Source of the DNA: Didymodactylos carnosus
Lineage: Eukaryota; Rotifera; Eurotatoria; Philodinida; Philodinidae
Assembly: GCA_905250885.1 (NCBI GenBank)
Contig: CAJNOQ010000521.1
Location: forward strand, 1 to 48,115
Direction of reading: 5' to 3'
DNA: 48,115 bases
Shown here: positions 1 to 11,059 of the stretch, in pieces
Numbering within the stretch: the stretch's first letter is position 1
Layout of the letters: each line of letters begins with the position of its first letter
Position numbers and translations under genes: made by a program
The notes under the pieces: model-generated
Seen by the model: the letters and a program-made list of their open reading frames with translations, nothing else
The model's database searches: none
What the model was told of the DNA's origin: nothing

Positions 1-1176
1 ATCCGATCTCTGAAAAACCCTTCAGAAAACTTTCTCAATATTTAAAAACGATGCCACTGGAAAGAGCATTGTCGAAAACCTATAAGAAACATGTTTCGAG
101 TCGTTCAGGTTACTTTATCTTGAACTTCAAATTTTCAATACGAAATTGTTTGTGTGAATCTCAAAAACTAAGAAATTTCTAAAATTCAAAATCGAGTGAC
201 CGAAACGAGATGAGTTATACACCATTCGATGCAGTTTTTCACGCTAATTCCGAATATGACCTTACTTTCAAGAAAAAGCGCTTTTATGAGGGCGCAAACT
301 GCGAAATACTCGAAAATCCCCAAGGTTTTTGGAAAGCCTGTAACTCAGCACTCCTAGAGTTGGGAGCCTTTGTGAGATCAGCATATGTAGAGGAGGTTGA
401 GACGAACATTTTGGGCTATTTGTCATATCAATAGCTGCTCAGCGGAGTTTAGCGATTGCATTTTTATGAGGACGTCTTTTTTTTAGATGATTTCCGTGGA
501 AAGATCTTCGCGCGTTCCCCGAAATTTAACTTTGTCCGACAAAAATTTTCTTACGGCTAGATAGCCCAACAGATGACGATTCTATATACATTGTTTTTGA
601 AAAAAATTTATAATTTGACGGAGAAAATGCAATTTTACGCGCCAGCATACTAATTCTACTGATAATTTTGTAATTTAATTTTCTCAACTTTCTCAATTTT
701 CTCAATTTTCTTTCATTTGGAAGAAGCTAGAGCCAAAAACTTTTCACCGTTTAATAGGGCATTATTTATAGTATATATGTCATCATTCAAAATATAAAAA
801 TTCGAACCTGCGATTTTTCATCAAAATGCCGCCTAAATGCCCACTGTGAACTAGCGTTCAATTTTTACTAATTGAATGCAGCGCGGCAAGAAGTACCTAA
901 TTTTCTAATGAGTGTTCATGGATGTTCGCGTGTTTATCCCGAATTAAAAAAAAAGTGCACTAGACAGACACAACTAGATCCTAAGGATCATTCTGTGAAT
1001 GGTCTGTGAGAGACGATGAAGTCCTTCTTCACCGGTCAGTCATCCCATTCAGTTCGTTCCACTAGCCGTAGCTTGCATTAGACATATAATTACTGAAGTT
1101 GGACTCTTCGTCGATGTTTTCTTGTTCTCCGTCCTAGAAAACTCGAACACTTCTAAAAGTTTTGCATGCCGACATT
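1..1176. other. No gene recognised; AT-rich flank
   Basis: I see no supported gene here. A plus-strand open frame at 210-434 (74 codons, starting MSYTPFDAVF) has no recognisable motif, and its neighbours show no splice pattern that would extend it; it could be a gene fragment or chance. The tract from 1122 overlaps the antisense of the ADP-ribosyltransferase gene and is a shadow frame. Confidence 0.5.
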
Positions 1177-2022
1177 CTAAGGAAAAAATTGAAGAAACGC
1201 ATCCAGAATCTTACCATGTGATTGCGCAGGTGCGACATAACCACTTGACCCGCTCTTCTTCTCCTTGGAAATTGCAAGTGTTGTTAGTGAGGATATGCCG
1301 ACGAACGACGACGGTAGATCACAAGGCACAGCGATTGTTTGATATGGAGCAGTTGTCTCTCGCAAATGAATAATGTACAGGTCTTTGGCTGCTCTCCATT
1401 TACTCACTACCTGCAGATAAGTGCCGGGCATGAGTAGAATTTCATTCTCTGTCTTGTAGTAAGAGTGAGCTCGAATAACCTTGCCATTGATGCATTCAAT
1501 GTTAAACAAGGTACGCACACCGTCGAGTCCGACAAATTCTTCCATGACGTTCATTGTCTCCGTGCACGAGCTCGCGCCCCACCATATTTGATCTTTATCG
1601 TATTGATCACTGAGATTTCCCTGAACACCACGCCAAATTGTACCTTTGAATGATGGGAGTTTGTGCAATGCAGTAAGAAAGAGTTTGAGATAGGAGAACC
1701 ATAATATGAGAGTATCTCGATCCTGAGAGCGAAGCTTTTTGTTGAGAAGAGTGTAGAGGCTTGGATGGGGCTTGGGCCACTGCATCGTATACAGATGAAT
1801 AGCGGCCGATTCATCAGGAGTGAGATCGTCCGATGGTTTGCGCGAGTTCCGCTTGGCTGTCTTGACCATGGAGTCAAGATTAGGAATTAATGTTTGAATT
1901 GGTTCAACAGCTTCTTCGAGTGATACCAGCGGTGCCTTTTCATAGCCTTGGATGGGTATCAGTGTTTGAGAAGGTTCTTCCTCAGCGTCAAGAAAGCGAT
2001 CGACGACACTACCGTAAGCCAT
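1177..2022 (-). CDS. NAD-dependent arginine mono-ADP-ribosyltransferase, intron-free
   Basis: Single-exon gene of 281 aa. The family transfers ADP-ribose from NAD+ to arginine side chains. The R-S-E layout is visible: Arg131 in IWRGVQ (129-134), the serine motif in WWGASSCTET (147-156), and the catalytic E-x-E at Glu192/Glu194 in KTENEILLMPGTYL (190-203). The tract with HLYTMQWPKPHPSLY followed by LILWFSYLKLFLTALHKLP precedes the catalytic Arg, as in metazoan and especially bdelloid family members known to me. No signal peptide or C-terminal GPI-type hydrophobic tail is seen, so a cytosolic protein is likely. The N-terminal 50 residues carry two imperfect QTLIP repeats and no known domain. 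The start is the first Met of the frame. The gene stands alone between repeat-rich DNA; the lack of introns contrasts with the other genes here and fits retroposition, horizontal acquisition or family habit. Function beyond ADP-ribosylation cannot be read. Confidence 0.88.
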   Translation of the reverse strand: MAYGSVVDRFLDAEEEPSQTLIPIQGYEKAPLVSLEEAVEPIQTLIPNLDSMVKTAKRNSRKPSDDLTPDESAAIHLYTMQWPKPHPSLYTLLNKKLRSQDRDTLILWFSYLKLFLTALHKLPSFKGTIWRGVQGNLSDQYDKDQIWWGASSCTETMNVMEEFVGLDGVRTLFNIECINGKVIRAHSYYKTENEILLMPGTYLQVVSKWRAAKDLYIIHLRETTAPYQTIAVPCDLPSSFVGISSLTTLAISKEKKSGSSGYVAPAQSHGKILDAFLQFFP

Positions 2023-2107
2023 GTATGTGTATAAAGGCGTCTGACAAGTGATGAATGATGGTGACGATTGTACACTATCTGTTGTTTGTGGCGTCCTTTA
2101 GTGACAC

Positions 2108-2645
2108 CTTTATAGGAATAACATGATCTTTATAAATGCGTTTTCCATACTTTTTTTTGCTTTTTCCTAAAAAATTTTCCTTAAAAAAAAGGCTTAAAAA
2201 TGGAATTTAGGAAAATGCCGTTTATATTTTAAAAATAAAAAATTTTCCACACTTTCCTTAAAAGTTTGAGACGCCGGACACACTATGGAATTTTTTCTTA
2301 AGTAGAATTCACTTTGCTAAACAGACTGACAATATTCAACGTGCAGCTTGCTTAGCAGAGTGGAACCAAACTTCAAGAAAATCTTAGAAGTATTCCTCAA
2401 AGTATAGTAATGCTGACTAGTAGTATGCATTCTGCTTAGGAGAGTGAAGTTGGATAAAAAAATTCCCGAGTGAGTGCGGTGTCTCAAATTTGTAAGGAAA
2501 GTGTGGAAAATTTTTTATTTTTAAAATATAAACGCTAAAAAATTTTTAAGGAAAATTATTTAGGAAGATCACGAAAATTTGTCCAAAAATATTTTTAGAA
2601 TCTTTAAGAAAAATGCATTTATAAATATCATGTATCCCTTTATAG
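2108..2645. mobile_element. Foldback/MITE element with 8-bp target duplication
   Basis: A 522-bp unit (2116-2637) flanked by perfect direct CTTTATAG copies (2108-2115 and 2638-2645). Its two halves are imperfect inverted copies: the left arm reads ACATGATCTTTATAAATGC, the right arm (reverse complement) ACATGATATTTATAAATGC, and similarity continues inward through TTTTAAAAATAAAAAATTTT and GTTTGAGACGCC/ATTTGAGACACC. No coding capacity. The 8-bp duplication fits hAT-type transposition, but the termini are not a classic hAT CAG start, so family is uncertain. It sits about 90 bp upstream of the ADP-ribosyltransferase start codon. Confidence 0.8.
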
Positions 2646-3080
2646 ATTCACGAGAAAAGACAATGTAAGAGAAAAAGAACAACGAGCGTAATGAAAGCTT
2701 TTTAGTTGCAGTGCGATGCCTCTAGTAACTTGGGAAAGAAAATTTTATTTGTTTCCATTTCATGCATTTACGATTCTTGGAATAATTATCAAATTATGAA
2801 AAATCAAATTATCGCAAAGCGTTGTAATAATTTGCGTTCAATAGGTTATTAGTTTTTTCAAAAGCTCTGGATTAAAAACAAGTATAAAAATACTAAAATG
2901 CGTCAAACATACAAGTATACCGAGAAAACAGATATGGAAACGAGATTTTTAAGCGTGCTACTTCTTCTTTTTGTCTACTCTTCTTCTTCTCCTTGGCTTG
3001 GACGTACTCAATGTATGATAACAGTCAAAAAATAAGCAAGGATATTTTTGAATTAGAGGAATGAAAGTAGGTCAACTTAC
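2646..3080. other. No gene recognised between element and RING remnant
   Basis: AT-rich tract. On the minus strand a short frame rich in Arg/Lys (around 3003-2955) could follow the RING-type exon by splicing, ending at a stop after about 16 codons, but this is not a credible domain continuation. Confidence 0.4.
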
Positions 3081-3222
3081 CTTGAGAAAAAAATATTTTC
3101 GCACGTTTTGCATGCGACTGGTTTAAATAACAGATTTTGACAAATTGGACACATATACTCGTCCTGAATACCACTCACACGATTAGTTTCGCTCGAATTA
3201 TAACGTTCGAATGATGCTATCT
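3081..3222 (-). pseudogene. RING/TRAF-type zinc-finger exon remnant
   Basis: Reading the minus strand, an open segment ends in EYMCPICQNLLFKPVACKTC and then ENIFFS before a GTAAG donor (exon end 3081). CPIC followed by KPVxCxxC is the start of a RING finger as found in TRAF-like E3 ubiquitin ligases. Where the next Cys-x2-Cys or Cys/His ligands should follow, no acceptor exon carrying them is visible downstream. A possible acceptor TTAG precedes the segment near 3223. I infer a gene fragment or decayed copy; it could be an exon of a gene whose other exons I failed to find. Confidence 0.5.
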
Positions 3223-3343
3223 AACTGAAGTTGACTGTTTATCTCCATCAAATAAAAAAGTTTTGTTAAAATTTTTCTGACGGGCTTACGTCGACGGAGC
3301 GAGACAGATAGGTATACTATTGCATCTTTTCTTATGTAGGAAT

Positions 3344-4834
3344 AGACAAAATGATACAATGTGTTCGCCTCGTTCTTTTTGTTCTCTCCACTTATTTAAA
3401 CTTGTGTTCCTTCTTTTCTTGAATAAATAAAGCTTATAAGGACAGATAGATGCCCGATCGATGTAAAATTGTCCCGCAGAACTTTCATTAAGACAATTCT
3501 TCCTCTCAAACGGGAGTACTGTCACTTATAAGTGTGCAAATTAGACGCATCAGGCGAGGTCTTTTTTTAAGAATCTTCGGGTACTGCAGTTTATTACAAA
3601 CGTTGCCTCACATGACGAAAAAGCAACCAATGGTAACAATGAAACTGTAGTCTCAAAGAAAGCTAATAGAAGCAGGAAAGGTATAGCGCAATTTCATCCG
3701 TAATTGCCTTATACGTAAATTTCAACGTAAGTCGTTACACTATCTGCTTCTTCATTTTAAGAACTAAATATCATTGCGTCTTCTTGAACGTGAGAAAAGA
3801 TATGCTCCGAAGCGCCTGGGAGAAATTAATTATCAAAATGGTGCGCTCACTGTTTTATGTCAGTTATGAATGCAGCTTTCACATCTATCTGATACAATCG
3901 AAAGTGGTTCGAAAAATGTTTAGAAAACAATTTTTGAAATAAACCTGTCGGTAAAGACATAGACTAAAGTACAATGTGAGCGAATGTGTCTTCTAGCGGA
4001 TCGCTACCAAAGGTTTAAAAAAATAGTTTGTCCAAGCTAAGAACTTGAGAACACATGAAAGAAATCTTTGTAAAAAAAACAGAAAAAATGGTGAGGATTA
4101 CACTAAACGGAGGAGCAGCCTTGATCACGCCGTAGTCGTAGGTAGTCATGTAAAGAAAAGTTTGAATTAGAGCAGCAAATTTATGTTTGCTTTATTCCAG
4201 GAAGTTCAAAGTACCTTTAATTTCCATTATATTTGATTTACTCACTAATTACCTTCTAACGTGGCCTCTGTATAGTAGATTAATTTACTTTGTTTTCATG
4301 CAAAAAATGGTTTTCCTCATTGTGCAAAAAGAAAGTGGACAGACAGTTGCAGGTCTAATTTGAATATATCTTTATAAGGTTTATGGTACTTTGTCCTAAT
4401 AGTTTGTTAGCAGAGCGCTCGTCGATGTCTCTGATGAGAAAAATATAAACTATCGCATTTGCAATCTTCGTACGAACACGTTCGGTAGCGATCCGGTAGA
4501 AAACACATTCGTTCACATTGTGCTTTAGTTAATCTATTTTCTCACTGGTTAGTTCCTTCAAAAGCTTCGATTTCATTCAATCTACCTTTAGTTCAGATCA
4601 GGCATGCAACCATCCCAAGCTATGGCTGACCGAACATGTTTGAGAACGGTTTGGTGACCGAACATGTTCGGTGCATGCCTATTTCTAATGTATTTTCCTT
4701 CTCTGTCGTTGGCAATTAATTTACAATCATGCACCACTATAAGAAGCACTGATTCTTATAGTGGTAAAGAAGGAACACAAGTTTAAATTAGTGAAGAGAA
4801 CAAAACGAAAGAGGCGCACCCATTATATTTTGTC
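3344..4834. repeat. Inverted-repeat pair, about 73-bp arms 1.35 kb apart
   Basis: The arm at 3344-3416 (with TTTAAACTTGTGTTCCTTCT) is repeated in reverse complement at 4766-4834, with roughly 80 percent agreement and small gaps. The 1.35 kb between holds no recognised gene. These may be arms of a larger decayed transposon or two oppositely inserted copies of one repeat. Confidence 0.55.
4599..4681. mobile_element. Tiny inverted-repeat element, about 82 bp
   Basis: Ends CAGGCATGCAACC and, reversed, TAGGCATGCACC bound a core with two copies of GACCGAACATGTT and a related GAACGGTTTGGTGACCG. The structure resembles a very small hAT-like MITE, but I see no target duplication. Confidence 0.35.
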
Positions 4835-5106
4835 AACATAGCTCCAAACCTAAAACCTTACAGAAAAGTATAGATGTTGTTATTTTTGCACAGCAGATAA
4901 ATTGCATATAAAATCGGATTTTCTTGTTTACCATTATAATCGCTTCATCGGCTTGGTTCCGGTTAAATCAAAATTTTGTTTCTTGTTTCCTTTTTTGAAA
5001 AGCGTACCTTGCGAGTTTCGTAGTCGACTGCATGGTACGGTAAGACTCGTATATATGTGTGTGGAACGTTATTTCTTCTTATAAAAAAAACAAATTTTCT
5101 TCAAAT

Positions 5107-5400
5107 ATTCATCTATTTTCTCCTTTCACACTTAAAACAAGATTTTCCTATTATCTTGTCAGCTGATTTTAATGTTCGTACAATTAAACCTCTAGTATTA
5201 GTAGGGTTACGCTCTTTAATAGATGCATTTAACCTTACTAATGCTTTCTCTATTCCTACAATAGTTAAAAATACATTTATTGACAATGTGTTCTTTTCAT
5301 CAGCTCTTCCTTCTCCGAGTGCGACCATTTTTCCTTGTTCAGGCAAGTCTCCGCACTATGTCTTATCTTGTTCTTTTTTATATGAAATAAAATTGAAATG
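5107..5400 (+). pseudogene. Non-LTR retrotransposon endonuclease-domain remnant
   Basis: The frame open from 5057 to 5533 carries PIILSADFNVRTIKP, then SLIDAFNLTN, then FIDNVFFSS and GKSPHYVLSCSF. This order matches the apurinic-type endonuclease of LINE ORF2 proteins (GDFN, Asn-rich STPT region, hD/IDNIF, SDHxP block). The catalytic GDFN is changed to ADFN and the SDH motif reads SPH, so the copy is probably inactive. Nothing upstream or downstream in frame extends it into reverse transcriptase. Confidence 0.6.
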
Positions 5401-5583
5401 TGCTTTTCGTCAAGTATATGACTATGAAAATATAAATATGTGTTTTTTCCCGTCAAAAATTTATTGTATAGATCTAGTATTTTGTGAAAACTGCGTAGGA
5501 CTTGTCCGTTTTCCGAAGGAAAAAGAAATTTGAAGTATAAAGTTTATATACGATGATTTTTATGATTTGCAGAGGGTTTTTTC

Positions 5584-5685
5584 CAGTAGCTCTAAACACC
5601 GTATCAGAAGTTTTAAAGTTTCGGCGTGAAAATGTGATTGATCAAATTTCAATATATATATTAAACTTGGTGTTTACAGCTACTG
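5584..5685. mobile_element. Short terminal-inverted-repeat element, 102 bp
   Basis: Left end CAGTAGCTCTAAACACCG and right end (reverse complement) CAGTAGCTGTAAACACCA agree at 16 of 18 positions. No coding capacity and no clear target duplication. The CAG start is compatible with hAT. Confidence 0.5.
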
Positions 5686-5991
5686 AGTGGATTAGCAACA
5701 GACAGTACATTTTGATCTGATGTTGATTTAAGCTATTTATTTAAATAAATATAAAGTATAGAGCTCTAGTGTTACTAATTCGGCGTTGCCATTATACAGT
5801 GAACACAAGGCCTGCAATATAGATAGAAAACAGCATCAAAAATTGAATGAATAAGTGAAATTAATAAAACAGACTCGTTGTTTTAGAATTACAGAGAAGA
5901 TTTTACAAATAGAAAAACATTTTCGGCTTCAGTAAAATATGGCACACACATTAGAAAAAGAAAAAGACAAGGTTTAGCACGGAAAACTTGT

Positions 5992-6556
5992 TTAGCTTGT
6001 TACAAAACGTTTAGTTTCACATATATAGACAGTAATCGCTTTGTAAACTTTAACATATTGTTCAAAGTTGGAAGAATGAGAAGGAGAAGATAGTAGAAGG
6101 ATATTCATATCTATACTCAGATCAGGATCACACTCGTGTAATGTGTCAAATAATGTTTTTCGAGCAATAGTGTAGTCAGGACATTGCAGAAAGAAATGTT
6201 CTACTGTTTCCAAATCAGAGCATGAACAGAATTGTAAATTTGGTGTTTTATCGATTTTTCTACGGTATAAATCATGTCCGAGTGTAGAGAGATCTGCTCG
6301 CATCTGATGAAACACAATATCTGCTCTTCTATTTACATCTTTCACTATTGGTTTCTTCTTAGGTATAGCTTTTAACTCATCCCATAGTTTTTTAAATTTT
6401 CTCATAGAACTGGCCATTCGCAATTTTATATGGAGTTGATTCCATAACTTTATGGTTAAAGGAAAAAATGAAAGATCATATGCTCTTGTTTGTTTGCTGG
6501 GTTTGCGTTTTGCTGTCACATTTTCCTGAATTATAAATACATCCCGATTCTGAGAC
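5992..6556 (-). pseudogene. Non-LTR retrotransposon ORF2 C-terminal remnant
   Basis: About 188 codons, open from roughly 6556 down to the stop at 5992. It contains YDLSFFPLTIKLWNQL, MRADLSTLGHDLYRRKI and the cysteine/histidine motif CSCSDLETVEHFFLQCPDY, which is the C-terminal CCHC-like region following reverse transcriptase in many LINE ORF2 proteins. The reverse transcriptase itself is absent, with a stop just upstream, so this is a 5'-truncated copy, as expected from incomplete target-primed insertion. It points opposite to the endonuclease remnant at 5107-5400, so they are not one simple element. Confidence 0.75.
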
Positions 6557-8309
6557 CTCTGATGTTATTAGACACAAGTTTTAAAAAACTATTGTTACCA
6601 TATTTCTTTTACTGTTATATTATGTGTTATTGATTTTATTACGATCTTAGTAATTTTTATATGGTTTTGAAGTTTTCGCGTATTAGTTACTGATGTCAAC
6701 TTACTTTTCCCTCTTATTTTCTCATTTACAGTCTAGTTTCTTGTGATTCGTTAAGAAGGAGCTTTACGAAAAAGCATTTTGTCCTGACTTTTTCAACTCA
6801 CTTTTAACAACTGCTATTTATAATACAAACTCTACTTCAGACAACAACTTGATTGTATCAAACACAGAACCCACACGCTGCCCGTTATCGATATCGCAGA
6901 TGAACCACTTTGTTGCTATAGCGGTGAACGTTGAAGCTGGCAGAGTACGACAAATTCCATTATGTACCGTCAACCATTTTTATTTACTTTGAACTTTATG
7001 ATGCCGTTGTTAAGTAAAAAAATTAAGTTGGCTTTTTCAAGTAAATTGTTGCGTAAATATTACTTATTTGGAAGAAAACTAATATTGGCAAACTGTAATA
7101 ACGGGACGACGCAGAAAAATATAAGAAGGGAAAATAGACTGATAAAGCGTGGATTCATCTGCCAACAGGAGTGACTATATAACGAAGCCGGTGGGAAAAC
7201 TTCGTTTCCCAGAGAAGTCAAGAACGTGGCATCATCACATATGTTGGTAGCAAAATTAAAGGAAAATTCAGGAGCTCATCAAGTGTAATAGAGAAGTGAC
7301 GGGAGATTCAGGTGATGAGATTTTTAACAAATTTCTTGGTTATCGAATGGAAAAACTGCGACTCTATAGCTGTTGTCGGTCAAAAGCTATTTAAAAATGA
7401 ATTTTGTGGACACACTGTAATATAGGCCGAGAAATATCTAAAAATGGATTAAAATAACTGCTAATTAGTACCGTTTTGGAAAAGCAAATACAGGATTTTG
7501 TAGTGCTTGAAAATCTCTGTCATATGATATATTCCTTCACGATCTCCAAGACATCGTAACTTACAAATAAAAGTGTAAGGCACTTGAGTAACACTAGTTG
7601 GTATTCATTTGCAGTTATAATTATTATCTAATACCTTGAAATCTAATTTCAAAATTTTCTTTTATGAAACTATAACCATTGATCACTGGCTCTCAAACTA
7701 TGCATGAATGACGTTTCTATGATTATTTTGATCGAATTGCAAGCTTTGCAAAAGAAGGACTAGCAGTTCAATTGTTAATTAGAGTTTACAGTAATTAATT
7801 TATAACACTGTCGACACTTGATCAAATTTTGTTTTATTCCATAGCCATATCAGTGAAGGTGTTCTCTAGAAACTGACCAACTTTGAAGGTATGGTTTAAG
7901 GAGAGGACATCTCCCCTTAAGTACAGGCACAAAATCTAGAATTGTTTTGTTCTGTGTAATCAACAATATATTTAAAAAATATAAAGAAAATATTGAACGA
8001 TATTCTTCTCATATAAAGCTCGAAGATGTTTCGTTGTGTTTGTTCTTTCCTTCCTCTGCTTGAGTTATATCGGCTTTGTTCTGTTCAAGTCAGATGCTGG
8101 TAATATCCTATAAACAATATATCTGTGCAAACACGAATATTTTCTTCATGTGTTAGATTCCTGTTGAATAGTGAAAGTCGTTTGATGCTTTCATAATCAA
8201 TTGCTTCTTTCTGTTTTATCCTTATCTCTCTCAATCAACCGTCACTAATACATTCAAACTCATTTTAAACGCTTTAAAATCACTATTATATAGAAGTTAT
8301 TTTGGGTTA
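6557..8309. other. No gene recognised
   Basis: A 1.75-kb AT-rich stretch. An open frame at 6962-7174 has no motif. At about 7893-7918 there is an imperfect palindrome, TTAAGGAGAGG...CTCCCCTTAA. Nothing else stands out. Confidence 0.5.
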
Positions 8310-8573
8310 TTAACACTAGAACGCCCGGAAATTTTCATGACCTAGAACGTCCAAAGCGGTCATTCTGACCGTTACTTTATTTTTAAAATTTTATTCTTAA
8401 AAATGGTTTTAAATTAAAAAATGAATTAAAAATTCTGCAAAAAATAATTTTTGTGAGACAAATTAAAAGTTATGACATCATTTTATTTTTAAGTAAATTG
8501 TATACAGTTTGTTTTATTAAGGATAAAAATCACAAACCGGTCAAAATGACCGCTATCGGCGTTCTAGTGTTAA
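8310..8573. mobile_element. Non-autonomous piggyBac-type element, 256 bp, TTAA target
   Basis: The unit 8314-8569 is bounded by TTAA on both sides (8310-8313, 8570-8573). Termini are exact inverted repeats, CACTAGAACGCC at left and GGCGTTCTAGTG at right. Inside each end is a small palindrome, CGGTCATTCTGACCG at left and CGGTCAAAATGACCG at right. TTAA duplication and this terminal sequence type are hallmarks of the piggyBac superfamily. The AT-rich core codes for nothing, so movement would need a transposase from elsewhere. Intact ends suggest a fairly young insertion. Confidence 0.88.
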
Positions 8574-10418
8574 AGAGACTGTCTCAATGAACTCAGAACC
8601 TTACAGTATCAGCACTACTGCTCTTCACATGAAAAATGGAGAATACAGTGGACAGATCAGATATACTGTACTATAGGAAGTTCATCATTTCAACAATGTC
8701 CATGAGTCATTTCTATCAATCGAATTTTGATCTTATATAGTCGTACAACAGTGTTCTCATTCAGTTTATGTGTACATATTGTATATATATATGTATGCGT
8801 ACAGCTCCTTATACTAACCATTCTGTCAAAACATTTGTTATTATCATATTTACACACAGAGTAGTGAACTTTAAAAGTAGCAGACAATATGTTATAACAG
8901 GTGTTTATGAATAAATTTCTTATTCTGTTTCTATGCTCTGCTGATGCCATCGGAGAAAGGAAAAAACGCAACTGTTTTTCTTCCCTCTGAGAAAAAGAGA
9001 GAGAGAGAGAGACAGTAGAAAAATATACCGTTTTTTTTCTTTCGCTTTCACTTTAACGGTAAATTTTTCATTGGACCTAAAAAACTGATTTCCTATTGGA
9101 AATAAAAAAACAGAAAAAAAGAAATTCATGAGAGTGTCAATAAGCGTATCTAGAGGTAATAGTAGTGTTGGTATCTCTCTCTTCCTTTTTCTTGTATTGA
9201 CATATCACACCTGACATCAAATATTATTATTAATAATTAACGATTGCTATCTGACTTATTTTTTACAAGATAATAGCGAAGAAACGTAAGTTAGAAATTG
9301 TTCGAATATTAAATCCACTTCTCATTCGGCATTGTTTAAGATAGTTTTTTATTTCTGAACATCATAACCACTTTTGTTTCATCATATTTGTTGAAGATAT
9401 TCGGATAAGACTGAGAATGTCTTACTATAACCACACATGTTTCCTTCTCTCTCTGTTTCTCTCTCCTTTCCTACAACATCTCTCATATGATCATCTTTTC
9501 ATTATTGTCATGTCCGCATTATCCTTGTTTGAATGCTTACATCAGTACACCAGTATTCAAAATAACGATAAATTAGAAGTAGAAAAATAAAACGTTTTCA
9601 CGCTTATTTCGTTTTGGATATTTGTCACCACCCACCCATCCGATTTTATTATCATCTCACGCTTTGTTGTTACAATCGGACATTATATCATATATGATGT
9701 TTTTTGAATAAACATTAAACTTATGTATGTCTTTTAGTTTGTTTTGATAAAGAGAATATTGATAATAAATTGTTTCACATGATAATATACTTGTCTATTG
9801 AATGAAAAGATGTGCCAAATCGAGCACAGTGTTGTCTAATTGTCGATAATCTAAATTGACGTATTATTGTCTTTGGATTTGCAAAACTGTTATTCGTTTT
9901 TAGTTAAGAGTACTCCCACAGAGGTTTAGACTCATGTTTATCATTTGTTGGATACATATTTGATTTGATCTATACGTCTACCTGCATACCTCATAGTATT
10001 TAGCATTGCATCAAGCATTTTCAACAGTTTCTTAGAAAAATACAGAGAAAACGCTAAAATCTCTACAATTTTTCCAAAATCCTCACTGATTTTCACATAA
10101 ACAAGTCGAATGTTTTAGAAGACATAGTGATCTTATAAAATCATGTCACCTTTTTAAATCAATTCGTTCTATAGTTCTATAAACTAAAATTTTTTTAAGT
10201 TATTTTTATTGAAAAAAAGATATAAGACACTCGCCTTTAAAGAGTAGAAAGAGCAAGTTTTAGAATTACAGTATCAAAAATCTATATGGCATTTCTAGTG
10301 TTTTTCCTTCAGTTTTACCCGGTTTTCTAATACATTTTCGTATGAAGCAATCATTCTCAATAGCTGAATTAAATCTTGTGTTCATAAATGAATTAATTCT
10401 CAAAAAAGAAATAAACGG
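8574..10418. other. No gene recognised; short GA repeat
   Basis: AT-rich DNA with a short GAGAGA microsatellite near 8997-9011 and CT-rich tracts near 9170 and 9445. Frames seen on the minus strand near 8690-9129 are low-complexity and unsupported. This is the distal upstream region of the plus-strand LIM-homeobox gene, so regulatory sites may exist but cannot be named. Confidence 0.45.
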
Positions 10419-10851
10419 CCTGTGCACGTAACTCCTATGACAGAAATGTAATAGTGTTACTTTTTTTGCTCATTTTGTTTTGACTATCACTTCAAAACTA
10501 ACAGTCGTAGAGAGTTCGGAGACGTTTTAAATTAAAGAAAAAACTGTTTTCTACATTTTGAGATCTGTTTAGACTCTAGAAAATCTATCTTAAAAAACTG
10601 TAATTCAAATGCTGAGATCTGCTTTTTAAGAATTGAAACTAAAGATGTAGATCTTAGCATTTTGACCACAGTTCTTTTAAGATATATTTCCGAGGATCTG
10701 ATCAGATCTCAAAATGTAGAAAATAATTTTTTCTATAATTTAAAACGTCTTCGAACTCTCTACGACTTCTAGCTTTGGAGTTATAGTCAAGACAAAATGA
10801 GCAAAACAAGTAACGCTGTGACATCTCTGCCATAGGTGTTACGTGGACAAG
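10419..10851. mobile_element. Foldback element just upstream of LIM-homeobox gene 1
   Basis: A roughly 433-bp near-palindrome. The left arm begins CCTGTGCACGTAACTCCTAT and the right arm, reversed, CTTGTCCACGTAACACCTAT; pairing continues through TTTTGCTCATTTTG and GTCGTAGAGAGTTCG toward the centre near 10640. No coding capacity and no obvious target duplication. Its right edge is 208 bp from the start codon at 11060, so it may overlap or border the promoter. Confidence 0.75.
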
Positions 10852-11059
10852 TCATAAGATTCTTTTTTCTTTTATTTTTTATTGTTTCTGTTTAATACAT
10901 TCTATTATCAAAATTCTCATATTTCACCGTTAATGCACTTATTTACTCACAATAGAATAGAAATAATAATAAAGTAAAAACTATCTCTTTTACATCATGT
11001 ACATCCCTATCCTCTCTAAGGAAAAAATTTACTGTTGTGTGTTATAGTAAAGAAAAAAA

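Noticed and set aside
8997..9015. GA microsatellite as a GAGA-type regulatory element
   Set aside because: Too short and far from any start codon; simple-sequence explanation suffices.
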